Below, in pieces: positions 10,125 through 23,664 of a stretch of DNA of 64,000 nt. This DNA is from Todiramphus chloris collaris (Eukaryota > Chordata > Aves > Coraciiformes > Alcedinidae). The stretch spans positions 712,559 through 776,558 of the forward strand of contig JANVCC010000014.1 in the NCBI GenBank assembly GCA_025345505.1, written 5' to 3'. How positions within the stretch are numbered: position 1 is the stretch's first letter; every line of letters starts with the position of its first letter. The position numbers and the translations under genes are program-made. Under the pieces are notes generated by a model that saw only the letters and a list, made by a program, of their open reading frames with translations, was not told where the DNA came from and made no database searches.

Positions 10125-12176
10125 CAATAGGGACTACAAGTGGGAATTTAATCAAGTCTTGGTATCGGCAAAGCAAACACAAAAAGGAAGCCTGTGGAGG
10201 GTGGAAGCAAGGACAGGTGGCCTGGGTGGAATACAGAGAAATTATCCGAGCAGCCAGGGAACTGTTTAGGAAAGCTAAAGTCCTAGTAGAACTAAATCTC
10301 GGCAGGGACGTCAAGAGCAACATGAAAAGCTTCTGTAGGTACATAAGTGATAAAGGGAAGACTAGGGAAAAATGTGGGCCCTCCCTGAAGGAAACAGAAG
10401 ACCTGGTTACCTGGGATATTGAGAAGGCTGAGGTCTTTGATGGCTTTGCCTCAGTCTTCACTGTCAAGTGGTCCAGCAACACTGCCTGGGTTTCAGAAGG
10501 CAAAGACAGGGACTGAGAGAATGAAGAATCGCGCACTGCAGGAGATGATCAGGTGCAACTTGAGGGACCTGATGAGATGCTTCTGCAGGTCCTGAAGCAA
10601 CTTAGAAATGAGGTGACTAAGCCACTATTGATCATATTTCAGAAGTCGTGGCAGTCTGGTGAAATTCCTGCTGACTGGAAAAGGGGAAACATAACCCCAG
10701 TTTTTAAAAAGGGAAAAAAAGGAAGACCTAGGCAACTAGAGACCAATCAGTCTCACCTCTGTGCCCAGCAAGGTCATGGAGCAGATCCTCCTGAAGGGTT
10801 TGCTAAGGCACATGGAAAATATGGAGGTGAATGGCGACAGCCAACATGGCTTCACTAATAAGGGCAAATTGTTACTGACAAATTTCATGTCCTTCTATGA
10901 CAGAGTTACAGCATTGGTGGATAAGGGAAGAGTAACTGATGCCATCTTCCTGGATTTGTGCAAAACATTTGCTGCTATCTCACATGACATCCTTTTGTCT
11001 AAATTGGAGAGACACAAATTTGACAGATGGAGCACTCAGTGGATAAGGGATTGGCTGGATGGTTGCACTGAAAGAGTTGCAGTCAGTGGCTCCATGTCCA
11101 AATAGAGACCAGTAATGAGTGGCATTTCTCAGGGGTTGGTATTGGAGCCAGCACTGTTTAACATTTTTGTTGGCAACATGGACCATGGGATTGAGAGCAC
11201 CCTCAGCAAGTTTGCTGATGACACCAAGCTGTGTGGTGTGGTTGACACGCTGGAGGGAAAAGATACCATTCAGAGGGACCTTGACAGTCTTTAAAGGTGG
11301 ACCCATTCAGACGTCATGAAGTTCAACAAGGCCAAGTGCAAGGTGCTGCATCTGGGTTCAGGACAATCACAAGAACAAATACAGGCTGGGTGGAGAGTGG
11401 ATTGAGAGTAGCCCTGAGGAAAAGGACTTGGGGGTGTTGATTGGCAAGAAGCTCACCATAACCTGGTAGTGTGTGCTTGCAGCCCAGAAAATCATCTGTA
11501 TCCTGGAGTGCATCAAAAGAAGTGTAACCACCAGGTGAAGGGAGGTGATTCTTCTCCTCTGCTCTGGTCTCATGAGACCCCACCTGGGGTACTGTGTCCA
11601 GCTCTGGGGCCCCCAGCGTAAGAAGGACATGGACCTGTTCAAGAGGAGGGCCACAAATATGATCAGAGGGCTGGAGCACCCTCTCCGAAGAAAGGCTGAG
11701 AGAGTTGGTGTTGTTCAGCCTGGAGAAGGCTCTGAGGACAATTTATTGTGTCCTTTCCCAAACTGTAGAGGGATCAGCAGGAGGGGTAGTGAGGGCTGGA
11801 GCACATACCCTGTGAGGAGCCGCTGGGGAAGCTGGGCTGGATTGGCCTGGAGAAGAAATGGCTTTAGGGGCACCTAATAGTGCCCCTGCCTGCGATGTAT
11901 AGAAATCACCAGAGAGATGGATCTGGGCTCCTAACAGTGGTGCATTGTGAGAGGGTAAGAGACAGTGGTCGTAAGTTGAAGCAAGGACTAGATGTAAGAA
12001 AAATGTTATTCCCTATGAGTACAATCAGGCAGGTTGCCCAGAGAAGTTGTGTACTCTCCATCCTTGGATATTTTCAAGACCCTTTGAGCAACATGGTCTG
12101 ACCTCAAAGCTGTCCCTGCTTTGAGCAGCAGAGTGGACTACAGACCTCCTGAGGTCCCTTCCAACTAGAATTATCC
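10125..12176 (+). mobile_element. CR1 LINE retrotransposon, 5'-truncated and decayed
   Basis: This is a sense-orientation CR1 element of about 2 kb. The 5' end falls inside the region between endonuclease and reverse transcriptase of ORF2, so the 5' UTR, ORF1 and endonuclease are absent. The body contains typical CR1 protein stretches spread over several frames, including [19 protein letters not shown], the reverse-transcriptase block IFLDLCKTF near 10944 and FADD at 11211-11222. The 3' end carries the CR1 signature GAGGTCCCTTCCAACTAGAATTA near 12150. CR1 is the dominant bird LINE and usually inserts as 5'-truncated copies without target-site duplications. Boundaries are approximate to within tens of bases at the 5' side. 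Confidence 0.93.
10130..11680 (+). pseudogene. CR1 ORF2 reverse-transcriptase remnant
   Basis: This is the decayed coding part of the CR1 element. The reading frame is carried successively by stretches at about 10130-10513, 10553-11105 (two overlapping frames), 11110-11290 and 11545-11690, which shows several frameshifts and stops. The first catalytic Asp of the RT (codon at 10953-10955) and the FADD pair (11211-11222) are still encoded. The position matching the downstream Asp of the usual KAFDTV block is Ala (KTFAAI). The broken frame cannot make an active enzyme. It would have copied CR1 RNA at the target site. The element is dead but only moderately diverged, as its protein motifs are easy to read. 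Confidence 0.88.
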
Positions 12177-15100
12177 AAGAGTTGTACAATACTACGAACC
12201 ATATAGTCGTGAGAGTCTTCTACTGAGCACTGGCTTGCTTGTTGTAATGCACAGTCTCCCTTAACTCTTAATGTGTAGTAGCTGGGTAAACCAAAAAGAT
12301 GTAGGCGTGGAACTGAGACTGAGTCAGAGTAGGGATTTATTATCAGTAGCCCTGGCCATTCTTACATTTTACGCTACAGCTCCTGCACAACACTTCTGAG
12401 TAGTCCATGGTCTTCAGCTGAAGTGGTACACAGCAGCACATCAGTAGAGCAGAATGACCACTGTGCTGATACCTGCATGGAGAATGAAGTCATCACAGAT
12501 AATAGTAGCCTCAAGGTTGAAGACAAAAATCACACTGTACTTATAGCCTGTTTAATTCTTACACCTCTGTGGGGACTCTAGCACATTTCTAGGAACTGGA
12601 AATTAATTCGGTTACATCGCTGTGACAATAATATAATCATGCTGGGCATACTCTTGTGCAGTATAATATTTTCCATAATCTTGTCCAATTTTTATATTTC
12701 TCTGTGTTTGTCTTCAGTTGTACAAATCCTGTTCCATTAACTATAACATCCATACAGGTAGTTGGTACAGTAGGATTTCCAGGTAGTGCCTGGCTTGAAT
12801 GTGAACTGCTTTGAAGAGGAAAACAATCCCATGGGAACTGCACGTCTCAGCATCAAACTTTTCATCTCATGCCTAGGCTACTCACGGTTTATATTTAGGT
12901 GGAGAACAGAACACTTACTGGAGAAAAAGGCACTTAATGCAAAAGGCCATTGTACCTGTTTTGTTTTTTTTTTTCCCAGGGTAGAAGAAACCTTCTCAGC
13001 TCTTGGAGTTGTACCACGACACCTGCCTGCCACACAGGGTAGTGGGCAGGCACTGGTGAGAGCAGCGAAGTTTCACAAGGTGATAGTGGACCCTCTTTAT
13101 TCTGACATTTCAGTGTACACTCAAGTGTATTCCAAACTTACAAGACTAAGTTATCAAGAGTAATTATTTTCAGTGAAAATCCAAAATAAATGAGAGCTGC
13201 AGTGCATCTGTTGTCAGGGGTTCAAACTCTGATTCTTTTACATTAATACACAGACTCACTGACACCCCCCTTATTAAACTCATGGAAAGCTGCATTTGTA
13301 TACCTCAGTTGATTTTTTTTTTACTTGAAGATGTGTCAAATCATGATGAAAAACATTTTGAGCCTAGGAAAAAAACCTGAGACTGTTACATATTTGAATG
13401 AATAAACTGCTAATTTGGAGATTTCTGAAGTGACTTTAATATTTTTCCTCATGTGGGCTTACAAGCCTGGAGAGATTTTAAATTTTTAAAAGATTTTTAA
13501 AGGTGAAAGAGAAGAGAAAACTTGCTTTTTTACCTGAGTTTATGAAAGCTCTGTTATTTCTAAAACTAAATAATGTATGAAGCAGTGAAAGCCTGTATTG
13601 TGTATTAAATTCACATGACAATTCCCATTTTAAAGTTTTACTGAGTACTCAGGTGAATTAACTGGATATAGATAGTATATCTAATGTATTTATTCCGGAA
13701 GTCCTATGAACCTACTGCCTTTAGGAATTAAACGTTTGACTGTTCATGTCCCAGGAACAAGACATAGCTGCCAAATTCATTTAACTTGAGTCTCTGTGCT
13801 TGGAGGTGCTGTGGATTCCAGAGATAAACTTGTGACAGTATTATGAAATAGTATTACCTTCATTATCAGCCAAGGGTTCCTTCTCTTCCTTTTGACTTCA
13901 CTAATAAGGTGAGCTGGAAGGTAGAGAACAACAGAAGAAGCTGGGACTGGCTTGGAAGATGCTGCAGCCGCTCTTGTGAGTCATTCTCTTTTAATCACGT
14001 AGGCAAAATCCTATGGGCATGTGGGATGATACATAAAGGAAGGCAAGATTTTGCTTGCTGTGGAGGAGCTGTTCATTTGTTAGAAACATTCAGCTGACTT
14101 AGTGGAGCAGTGCCAATTTCTGTTAGCAAAGGCTTTGCTTCTGAGGATACATATATGCTTTAATAAATGGTTGAAGTCCTTCTTCAGGCTGCAGAGACAG
14201 TGGCAGCCAAGTAAGTGTAGCTAGGATGACATCCAGCCACCTTTGTCACTCTTCAGCTCAAGCAGCCAAGTATTCTTTTTTTTTTTAACTGATTTGGCAA
14301 TGCTTGACATGACACAGAGACCTTAAAACTAGTGATGTTTATTAATATTGTGTAATGTGTGTTCTGTATAAAACGTTGCTAAATTAAAAGGCAAACTGAT
14401 ACCTCTTGAGACAACAATATTCATAATATATGGTTGAAACATACAGCTATGTAATGAGTGCCTTTGGTTTAGCAGATTTCATGAAAAAAAGTGAAAGAAT
14501 CAGCTCTCCAAAGAATCTGTAAATACCAAAAAGTAGTAATTCCTGGATAAGCTTGTGGGTATGCTGCTGCTATTTTATGAATGTCAGCTAGGTGAACTAA
14601 ACTTAAACAGTTTGGTCCTCTAGATGATAAGAGAAATCAAGTGGTTCTTGTGGTAACTGTAAAAGTAACTAAAAGCCTCTTGAGGATCAGCAAGAAGAGG
14701 GCTAACTGAAAGACAGCATCTGGATGGGGTGAGAAAACTTTTGCAGGGCAACTTAGTAATAGCTATAAAGAGACATTAGTGTATAATATAGCATGGATGG
14801 ATGGATGGATGGATGGATGGATGGATGGATGGATGGATGGATAAATGGTGGGCAAAGCCTCCGAGAACTTGCAGATCCCAGTGCAGTCTGGGAATGCCTT
14901 GTGTCTGGAATGCCTTGTGGTGCATTTCTCACATGAAAACACTTTGAACACAGAGAAAAGAGTCTACCCTTACAGTAGCTATTGACTGTCTTGTGAGGAA
15001 AGCAAGTGTAGAACTAGACTGTGACTTCAGAACATGCTGTAGTGTGATAGACACCCTTTGGTGCAGGCTTAAAAACAAGCTCAAATGCACAATACTGAAT

Positions 15101-18100
15101 TTGCTGTGATGTGGCTTAACCTGATGTTGTGACCCAGTGTGGACACGTCTCAATGTGTTTGATGACTATTTTATTAAGCAACATTTTAATCTGTGTAGTA
15201 AGATGAATTTCTTAATTTCCCATTTTTAAGGCTGCTGTTGGTGGAATTAAGACTGTGAATAACCTTTCTTTTACATTCCTGTGATGCCTGCACTGGTGCT
15301 GTACCTTAATTTCTCTTTGAGGTACAGTTTTATGAGTAGAACAGATTCTTGAACTGTGCAATCCATTTCTTTTTCTCTTAATATTTCAGTTACATAAATG
15401 TTGTAAGAGTGTAGATGTTGCTCTCATAATCAGCTGGATAGCGTCTACCGCTCAATTTGAGTTGTGACACAGTATTTTCACGCTTTTTTATCCTAACATA
15501 CAGCCCTACAACCACCCACCAGCCTCATCCTCCTCCCACCAGAGCTGTTCTGCTGAAAACATGTGCTGGATTTTCTTTTCAACATGTAGGCAGCGTTTTT
15601 TGTGCGGTGATGTAGGGGACAGACTGAAAAATGCAAAATTATCATCACCTTCAAGTGTCATGAGACAGGAGATTAAGTGCTTTCAATGCAGAAAGTGACT
15701 ACATTTTTCTGTCTCTTGCTGTAATAGTTGCAGATGGCACTTGTGGCTCAGAATACTTTGTCCTTCGAGCAATGGTCCTTGATGAGAAAAGGTTGATTTT
15801 ATGGGGTTTTTTTTTCATGTGTAAAGATTAGATTTTTTAAATTTAAAAGCACAAGCAAATCTTATTCTTTATTTTGCTGTTTGTTTTACCATTCATAATA
15901 AATCCTTTTTTTTTTTTTAAAGTGGTATCTATTACATTAATGTTTGCACCAAAAGGATTTATTAACGTGAACTTACAGAGATATTACCCATATGCACATA
16001 TGTACACATATTGATTACCAATGTTGCTTGAAATAAAAGTGGTCACTTCTCATATCTATTTCCACTGAACAGACCTTGATTTCCTTATTTTGCTTAGATT
16101 CATTTGTGCATTGGGTCAGTGCCCCCGAAGTGAAGGGTGATACTGCGTGGTTTGCAAAAGCAGCTCCTGGAATTCCTGACAATCTGAAGCTTCTGTTTCT
16201 TTCCATGACATTTTTAACAAGGACAGAAGTAAGAATGGAAATAGAGTCTGCCACTAATTAAAGGTGCTTCTGAATTAACTGTCTGGATGGACTTTATTTC
16301 TGGTCAAGATGGTGGCTTGTCCATGCTGATCTCCTTTCCTACTCAGCACCTTTGGGTAGAGGATACTCTATTTCAGAGCATCCTCAGCTTTGGCATGTGA
16401 CAGTGGAATGTCCTTCTATCAGTGCTGAAGTGCTGTGGGGACCAACCCTGTGGCTTTTTAACTGACAATGCTCAGATTTAGAGTCTCTTGGTTTTCACCT
16501 GACCTGGATACTCTCAGCTCTTACTTTTTTTGGATAGTGATACTTGTATTTACCTTTATATAAATTGTTCACTGTAATATGAAATGTAAATAATAAGTTC
16601 ATATATAGTTTTAATATTAAAAAAACCCAGTCTAAATACATATCTATACAGAAACATAAATAGGAAATGAGGAACTAATTAAGGAAAGGAGAAAGGAAGA
16701 GTTAATTAATTTTAGATTGCTTATTAGTTACATCACTGAAATACTACTGTATTGTATTGTACTAAAAATTGCTTTTTGACTCAATTAAGGACAAAATGAG
16801 TAAATAAAAGTAAAGAATAAACAATATTTTTTCCATTAAGAAAGCTGCTGTTCTCTGTCTCAGAGAGTTAACCAAATGTATTTTATAATCAACTCACAAA
16901 AAAGAGTAGCATTCGTGGACTTAGCACTATTGCAATGTTTTTCTGTTTCTATTTGAGAATGGTTTGTGCCTTTTTACACAGAGCAAGACCTACTGGAAAA
17001 GGCCTAGTCAATTTGTAGATAAAATTATTGATTTTCGTGTAAGTTTAGGTGCACTGCTGTGGAAAGGATGGTCTTACACTCTTAAGATATTTTTCAAATG
17101 TAAACAGTGGTGGGCTTTGACCAACCTGCATCTGTGTTTGCTCAGGACCCAGCACCCTGGAGGCAGAATGCTGTAGTAGTAGGAATAATATCACTGTAAA
17201 AATAGAACAAGAACTGTAATACCAGGAATAATATCAAGCCTCTATGCTGTAAATATAAAAACTCTGTAGCACCATGATGTCCAGACACTTTCCAGAATGT
17301 AGCCCTCCTTATTTAAAGGTAAGGAAGACAAAGACAAGGAGCCTGGGGGGACTTCCGTGAATTCACCACCAGGACCATGGAAGAACCAGGCTTATAAACC
17401 AATTCTATGCTATCCAGGGAGCTACCCTCAAAACTGATCTGGAATAAGATAATGATGTTGGTGATTACTGTGTTTTGATCTGAAAGTGTAGTGGTAATGG
17501 GTTACATATCACTACACTATCATTTTACGTATTTTTTCCAAACATGTATTAATAATTGAAACTTCAGGTTGGATGTGGCACATCAAAGGTATCTTGTCAC
17601 ACCCCTTTGTCTTTTTACATCAAAGGAGCATTGGAGACAGTGATGACATGTTATAGCCATTAAATAAAATACAGATTTTGAAGTGAATGGCATATGAGTA
17701 CCAGCCTTTGGCTTGTAAGGGGAAATAAGAGCTTTGCTAATAAATCTGGTTAGAGCACTGCCATCCCAAGGACAGTCAGTATATTGACACTGGAAACCTT
17801 TGTCATTTTAAAGACAGACTAAAGGCTGTCGTTGACAAGATGAAAGAAGGTTGTTGAATAGAGATGCTAGGGTTTTTCACTGTCATCATTCCTCTTAAAT
17901 AACATGTCATTATTTTTAATGACATATTATCCGTGTCAACTTATGCAGAAGTTGGAACCGTTTCTTTCAGTGAAAGGGAACAGCATCCTAGGCTCCAACT
18001 GAAAACCAAAGCAAACTCAAACTTCAGATATGATTTTACTAAAATGTAAAATGAGAGATGTTTGAAGATATCTTTGACCTTCAAGCTCTTGTCTTAAATA

Positions 18101-20424
18101 GGAAAATAACAGATGGTGTTGCTGTATGTTTAAAATTGTATGAATGAATACATATAGAGATGGACATGGTGCAGATGAAGTCTACAAATATTTGGGAAGG
18201 ATTTGGGAGGAACTGCCCAAAAACTAAGAAAGTATCTGACAGAAGTAATGGCTGGCCATGGAACATCATTGGCAAATCCCAACACAGTGTTGTTATTAGT
18301 GACACAGGAAAGGAAATGAAGCTCAGGCTGTGTAAAAACACATAAGCTATTGTTGACCTTAAACTTGGAGAGCTGTGTTACAGGCAGGAATGCCAACTTC
18401 CCTGGAGTGCATGCGGAGGAGTTGAGGGAGATGAAACCAACATGGAGAGTCCTATTAGTGAGCAAAAATTTTATACCTCCTGTGACAGGAGATCTGGAAG
18501 GTAATTACACAATTTAAAGAGGTTTCAGTCAATCGTTTACAAGGCTTGCTAGAACACAAATACCATTTTCAGTGACAGTTTAAGAGATGTTTTGTTTGAA
18601 CTGTCTGGATATTATTAATAGAACATGACTGCTTTTTAGGTGTTATAATAATTGTTGCAGCATAGAAATGTAGATAAAAGATCTGCAGGGATCATTAGTT
18701 TAATCTATTGAAATTTACAGTGCTCCACTGCCCTCTTTTGCCATATACCTGGAAGAGCAGCAAAGTAACAGGTGCCATCACAGCAATGGGCACCTTTCTT
18801 TTCCAATGCATGTACCTTTTGAAGTGGCTTTCAGTGTAGTGACAGCACATGAGCGATCCCTTGGGATATCTTATCTTCCTTGCAACAAAAGGAAAAGTAC
18901 TGCAGATATGACCTCTTCTTTTACATGCCTAAGGACCAAATATTCATCCTTCACTCCTGCAGGTTTTCCACTGAATCCTTAAGTGATAATTAGAATCTGA
19001 TCCCAAGTGGATTTGTTTAGAAGGTATTGCTACACAAAACATCTAATAGGAATCCTGAAGAAATGGAATTAAGAACTACATCAAGGCTTACTCTCCACAT
19101 GCATTCTGCTAGGAACCAAATCAGCCTGGTTAATATTGCCTCTGTAAGCTCATTTGCAAAGGAGAAAATCACCCTAATTGTGTATTATCTGTCTATCTTG
19201 CTTATCAGGAAAATATGTGTTCAGAAAATTCTGTGCTAGCCCTTCAGAATCTTCCTCTTAGTTAACAGGGCACACTTGAATAATTATGTTTATAGTTATC
19301 TTTCTATTTTTCACAGTTGGCAGTATGCTCTAGCAGCTTGAAAATTACTTTGGTTTTCCTACCATTTTGACACTGAAATTTATGTAGAAAAAGAATAGCC
19401 TTGGGCTTATGTTGGTGTCTTGTTGTCTTGCCAAGATATCTTCTTGCTATTGCACAAGCATCACTGACAGTGAAAAGACAGCTCTTACAAGAATTTTTAT
19501 CTGTTAGGGTTCCTGCAAAGTTAGTAAAGAATAATAATGTGTCATGAACAAATTAATCTATGCTAAAACAGTTACCTCCTGGGTGAATTTGGCTGTCTGC
19601 ATTTTTACAGCTATCACTTTTGGGTATTGTTTTTGTCTTGTATGAGAAAATGATCCTTTTTTTATATTAATTATTTCTGCAGGAATATGTTACATGTATC
19701 CTATTACACCATTTTGTTGGAAATTACTAGACTGCAAATAACAAGATCTAGGTTTATAACATCTAGCCAAGGTTTGCTTTTCATGTGAAGAGGTAATAAT
19801 CTGAGGATGTTTAACTTTTATTTCTGTTCTTGTCAATGACAACTCATTTGTTGCCATTGAAGATATCCACTGCACTATTTTCAATGCATATTTCCACAAG
19901 CTAGTTAATAACAGACATTGAGAAGTTGATACAGTAGTGTACCCATAGCTGTATTATAAGTCTGGGAGCAGGGGAATTGGGTGGAAGAAATTGAACAGAC
20001 TGTTGGGGAGGCAAAAGAGTGTTGCACAGCTTGAGAGTGCTGTTTTAAGGAGGCGACAAAGCCAGAGAGACCTCAGGATGGACCATAAGAGCATGCAGGA
20101 GCACTAGGACATAAGGAATTTAATACTGCTCAGCCCCTTGGTCTCCCTGCTGAGATCTACATTTTGTCCAGCTCCAGTGAATTTTTCAGCATACGTATAT
20201 ATCTCAGTGTACCTACCTTTCTCCAGCAGACTTTAAGGAGACTGAAGAAGGAGCTCTGACTGCAGGCCAGCTGCAGCCGTGGCACTGGATATGAACAGGA
20301 AGCAGTTGTAACACAACTCCCTGACAGACGTGTGAAAATTGGCTCACACTTGGCAGCTTTATGATACCAAACATGTTGAGGTAGAAAACATCACAGAATT
20401 CACAGCAAATAAACTATTATATGC
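12177..20424. other. Intergenic or intronic sequence, no gene recognised
   Basis: No reading frame with recognisable similarity occurs here. The stretch holds an ATGG microsatellite (14793-14842), several T or A runs, and a 9-bp AT-rich hairpin with a four-base loop at 17904-17925. I see no exon with paired splice signals and coding-like composition. Confidence 0.6.
14793..14842 (+). repeat. (ATGG)n tetranucleotide microsatellite
   Basis: About twelve perfect tandem ATGG units are followed by ATAAATGGTGGG. The repeat creates a spurious repetitive Ile-His-Pro-Ser frame on the minus strand. Confidence 0.97.
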
Positions 20425-20523
20425 TTTCCCTTCCTTTTCCCTTCCTTTTCCCTTCCTTTTCCCTTCCTTGCCCTTCCTTTCTTCCCTTCTTTCTTCCCTT
20501 CTTCCCTTCTTTCTTCCCTTCTT
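20425..20523 (+). repeat. Polypyrimidine CCCTTCCTTTT-type satellite
   Basis: A pure C/T strand of about 99 bases begins with an 11-base unit resembling CCCTTCCTTTT and changes to CCCTTCTTTCTT units. It runs directly into an assembly gap, so its full length is unknown. The long homopurine-homopyrimidine tract could form triplex DNA. Confidence 0.95.
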
Positions 20524-20623
20524 NNNNNNNNNNNNNNNNNNNNNNNNNNNNNNNNNNNNNNNNNNNNNNNNNNNNNNNNNNNNNNNNNNNNNNNNNNNNN
20601 NNNNNNNNNNNNNNNNNNNNNNN
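20524..20623. other. Assembly gap (100 N)
   Basis: A standard 100-N gap lies between a pyrimidine repeat and a run of A (20624-20638). The true missing length is unknown. An A run on the far side would fit a retroposon tail hidden in the gap, but this cannot be shown. Confidence 0.95.
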
Positions 20624-22349
20624 AAAAAAAAAAAAAAACAAACCAAACCAAAACCTCTCTTCTTTGAAAAGAAAACTAAACTACACTTTCAGAGTAAACA
20701 AAAATCCATTTTCTACTTTCAAGTAATTTTTTTTTTTTTGTCTTAATTTTTATTTTATTTGCCAAAGATGAAATGCATGAAGAACGGGAGCACCACAACA
20801 CAGCACCAGCATCAAAAACCTGTAATATTAGGACTTAACTACCATCCCATGGGATTAATGGAGGGCGTCTGCATTAGTATTTTGTTTTGGATTGTGCTTT
20901 TGAAATGAGATTGATGTATTTTGCTACTTCCCAGACTTTGTTTCATATTACACAGCACTCCCAATGAGTGTGATACAGAAAGCTTCTCTTTGGGCAGCAG
21001 GTGATGCAGTCCAGAAGTCCTCATGATGTGCTCCAGCTATCGTTTACTGGTGATACTGGTCACACACAGCTGCCAGAAAAATATGGTTATTGTTTGGAAG
21101 TTAGAGAATTTTCCAAAAACATCAACTGTAGTGCTTGAAACTCTAGCTAGTTCTGAACTAACACCAAAATGTTGCTTAGGACCGAATCCACAAAAATTTT
21201 TTTTTTTTTGCTACGTTTTGTAGTATTTTCAGTTGTATGAAGCAATTGCTGATGGTCTCCAGAAACTTCACCTGTTAAACTCTGTCTCATTATGACATTT
21301 GGGCACCTTGTGTACCAGCAACTGAAACTCCATCGTTGATATTTTGTGAGATAATCTGATGACTGTTCTTTATCTAGGAACGTCCTGTACTTGATAATAT
21401 TTTTAGCTCTAAAAGTGTGTAGCAGTAGCAGTAAAATGTTCATAGTTTATGTTCTTATAATTTGGGAATTTATATTATTATAGACATAGGTAATTCTGCA
21501 ATTCTTTTCTTTATGAGTCTGTAGCTCTAATCTGCGAAGCAGTTGGGTACTTGCATCAACTCAGATTAATCTGAGATTTCCCTTTGAATTTTTCCATTAC
21601 ATCATACAGTATTTTTTCTGTTTCAATGACCAAATACAATATTTCACTGATCAAAATTTTCACCCAGTGTAGCCAAGTATTAGATAGAAGTATCCTCTGG
21701 ATTGTTGTTATTTCACCAAATTACTATTTTTATATTACAAATGCACTATATTTTGTAGATTCATCTGTGAAAAGGTGGAGTCCTGTGTATGCCATTGAAC
21801 TTCAAAGGAAACTGATACCAAAAACTGTCAGGATACTTTAGGCATTCCAGCATATTGGACAGTAAAAGAACAGCAACAAACACAGAATTATTGAGAATTC
21901 AAATAGGATGTACATAGGGTCTGTCAAGAGAAATAAATATTAAAAAAAACAACTAAAAAAGACCTGCACATGATCTTTAGCCCGAATAGTCTACACGTCA
22001 GAATAGTGGTCTGATTTTGAAAAGTTGCTAATATGTTTGGAAATAGCTGCAGACAAACATCTGTATAGCTAGCTAAAAAGATGATAAATCTGTAAATAGG
22101 CAAGAGAGGTGGTGTAAGGGAGAAAGGATGCAATTCTTCAAAGAACTGAAGCAAGGAATCCCACCCTTACCACTCAGTAATTGTATGTTTAAGCTATGGT
22201 TAATTACTGATATGAATGTTAGAAAAGGAGGGTTTTGAATATATGAAGTATGAGAGAATAATGACCAGCACACATATGAATATCCAAAGATTAAAATCAT
22301 GACAGATAATGTCACATTTTTTGTGAGGAAATAAACCAAAAAATAATTA

Positions 22350-22420
22350 CTAGAGAATGTAGTATTTCTAGAGTGTAATAAAGCATTTGATATTGTGTCT
22401 CACAAAGCACTGTGTCGAAA
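22350..22420 (+). mobile_element. Old LINE reverse-transcriptase fragment
   Basis: From 22359 the plus strand encodes VVFLECNKAFDIVSHKAL. This matches the block around RT motif A of CR1-like LINEs, usually FLD followed by KAFDTVSH. The catalytic Asp position is Glu here (FLE), consistent with decay. Flanks cannot be aligned by eye. It is diverged well beyond the 10-12 kb CR1 copy and is probably a separate, older insertion. Confidence 0.6.
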
Positions 22421-23589
22421 AAGAAGATTGGTTTTGGTACAGTGAACACTTGTACAAACATTGACAAGCAACTTACTGAAGGATGGTATGAAAAGTGGCA
22501 GGTGTTAGGAATTAGACAGGAACATTTTCAGTGAGCTATCTGAAAAGAAATTACAGGGCATGCTTTATTTAACATCTCATGAGTGGTCAGCTTTGACTAC
22601 CAGTTCCTTTGGTCAGGAACATCCTTGGTCTTGGGTGTTCCTGTCCTTAGTAGACTTTGTTTGGGTACAGGATGGTAATAACTGATTAAAAAATTGAGGA
22701 TGCATTTTGCAAATTTCACTTTCCCCATTTGCAAAACAAATTTTGCTGCACAAGATTTAATTTGGGTTCATCTCTGATAACGTTCAGGGGACTCTTCCAT
22801 TGTATCTGTTGTGCAGGATTCATAAAGGCTGATTTTTATGATTGCCATTCAGTCAGTCCAAACCTTCTCAAATTATATCTGGATGAAGTTTGGGCATGTG
22901 TATCACAGTACTGCATGGCTGAGGTAACTAATGGGCTGAGTGGTAAGAAAAGGTCTGAGTTTAACATCAGAGAAGGGAATTTGTCATTGTTACTTGGAGA
23001 AATCTTTTAAGTTCAGAAGCTACCTCCTTTAACAACACTGATAGGAAAATCTAAGCTACCTGAAAATGTACAGTTTATCAACTCCTGAAATTCAAGCAGT
23101 GTGGAAATAAATGTTTCCAGGTAATTGATATCTCAAGCTGGTGCAATAGATTGTACTCTGGCAGAAGCGAAAACCCTCCTCTGAAGGCACTCAGTACAGC
23201 AGTCAGAAAGCCAGGCTGTTACCACCATCTAGTTCAATTTCCATCCTTTGGCACCAAGGAAATATCCAAGGATGAGAGATAGCTGTGACTGTATTGCGTG
23301 GCAGAGGTGCATTGCCTTAGTTACTAAATGAACCCCAAGTCCCAGCTGAACCAAGTGGATTGTACCTTCCACTAGTGTCAACAGCAGCATCTCCCTATGA
23401 ATCATGAGAAGAGTTCAAAACTGACTTGGTGCAGAATATAGCAACAACCAAACATCACTGTGTGACTTGGCAAACCAAAAAGATCTCCAAAGAGCTCTTT
23501 AATTCAAAAGACTTCAATATCAACCCCACAAAAGTCACAACTGTAAACAGTATTTGCTGATCTACTTCTAATCTGACTACTGGTGGTCA

Positions 23590-23664
23590 GGATAATCTTA
23601 GGTAGACAGTTGGACTTGATATCTTGGAGGTCTTTTCCAACCTTAATGATTCTGTGATTCTGTG
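23590..23664 (+). mobile_element. CR1 LINE 3'-end fragment
   Basis: The segment contains GTTGGACTTGAT, then ATCTTGGAGGTCTTTTCCAA, then CCTTAATGATTCTGTGATTC and TGTG. This is the standard bird CR1 terminus with its GATTCTGT octamer repeats. Only the last 75 bases or so are present. The orientation is sense, and there is no coding content. Confidence 0.92.

Noticed and set aside
14763..14951. Minus-strand frame with Ile-His-Pro-Ser repeats
   Set aside because: It is the translation of the ATGG microsatellite.
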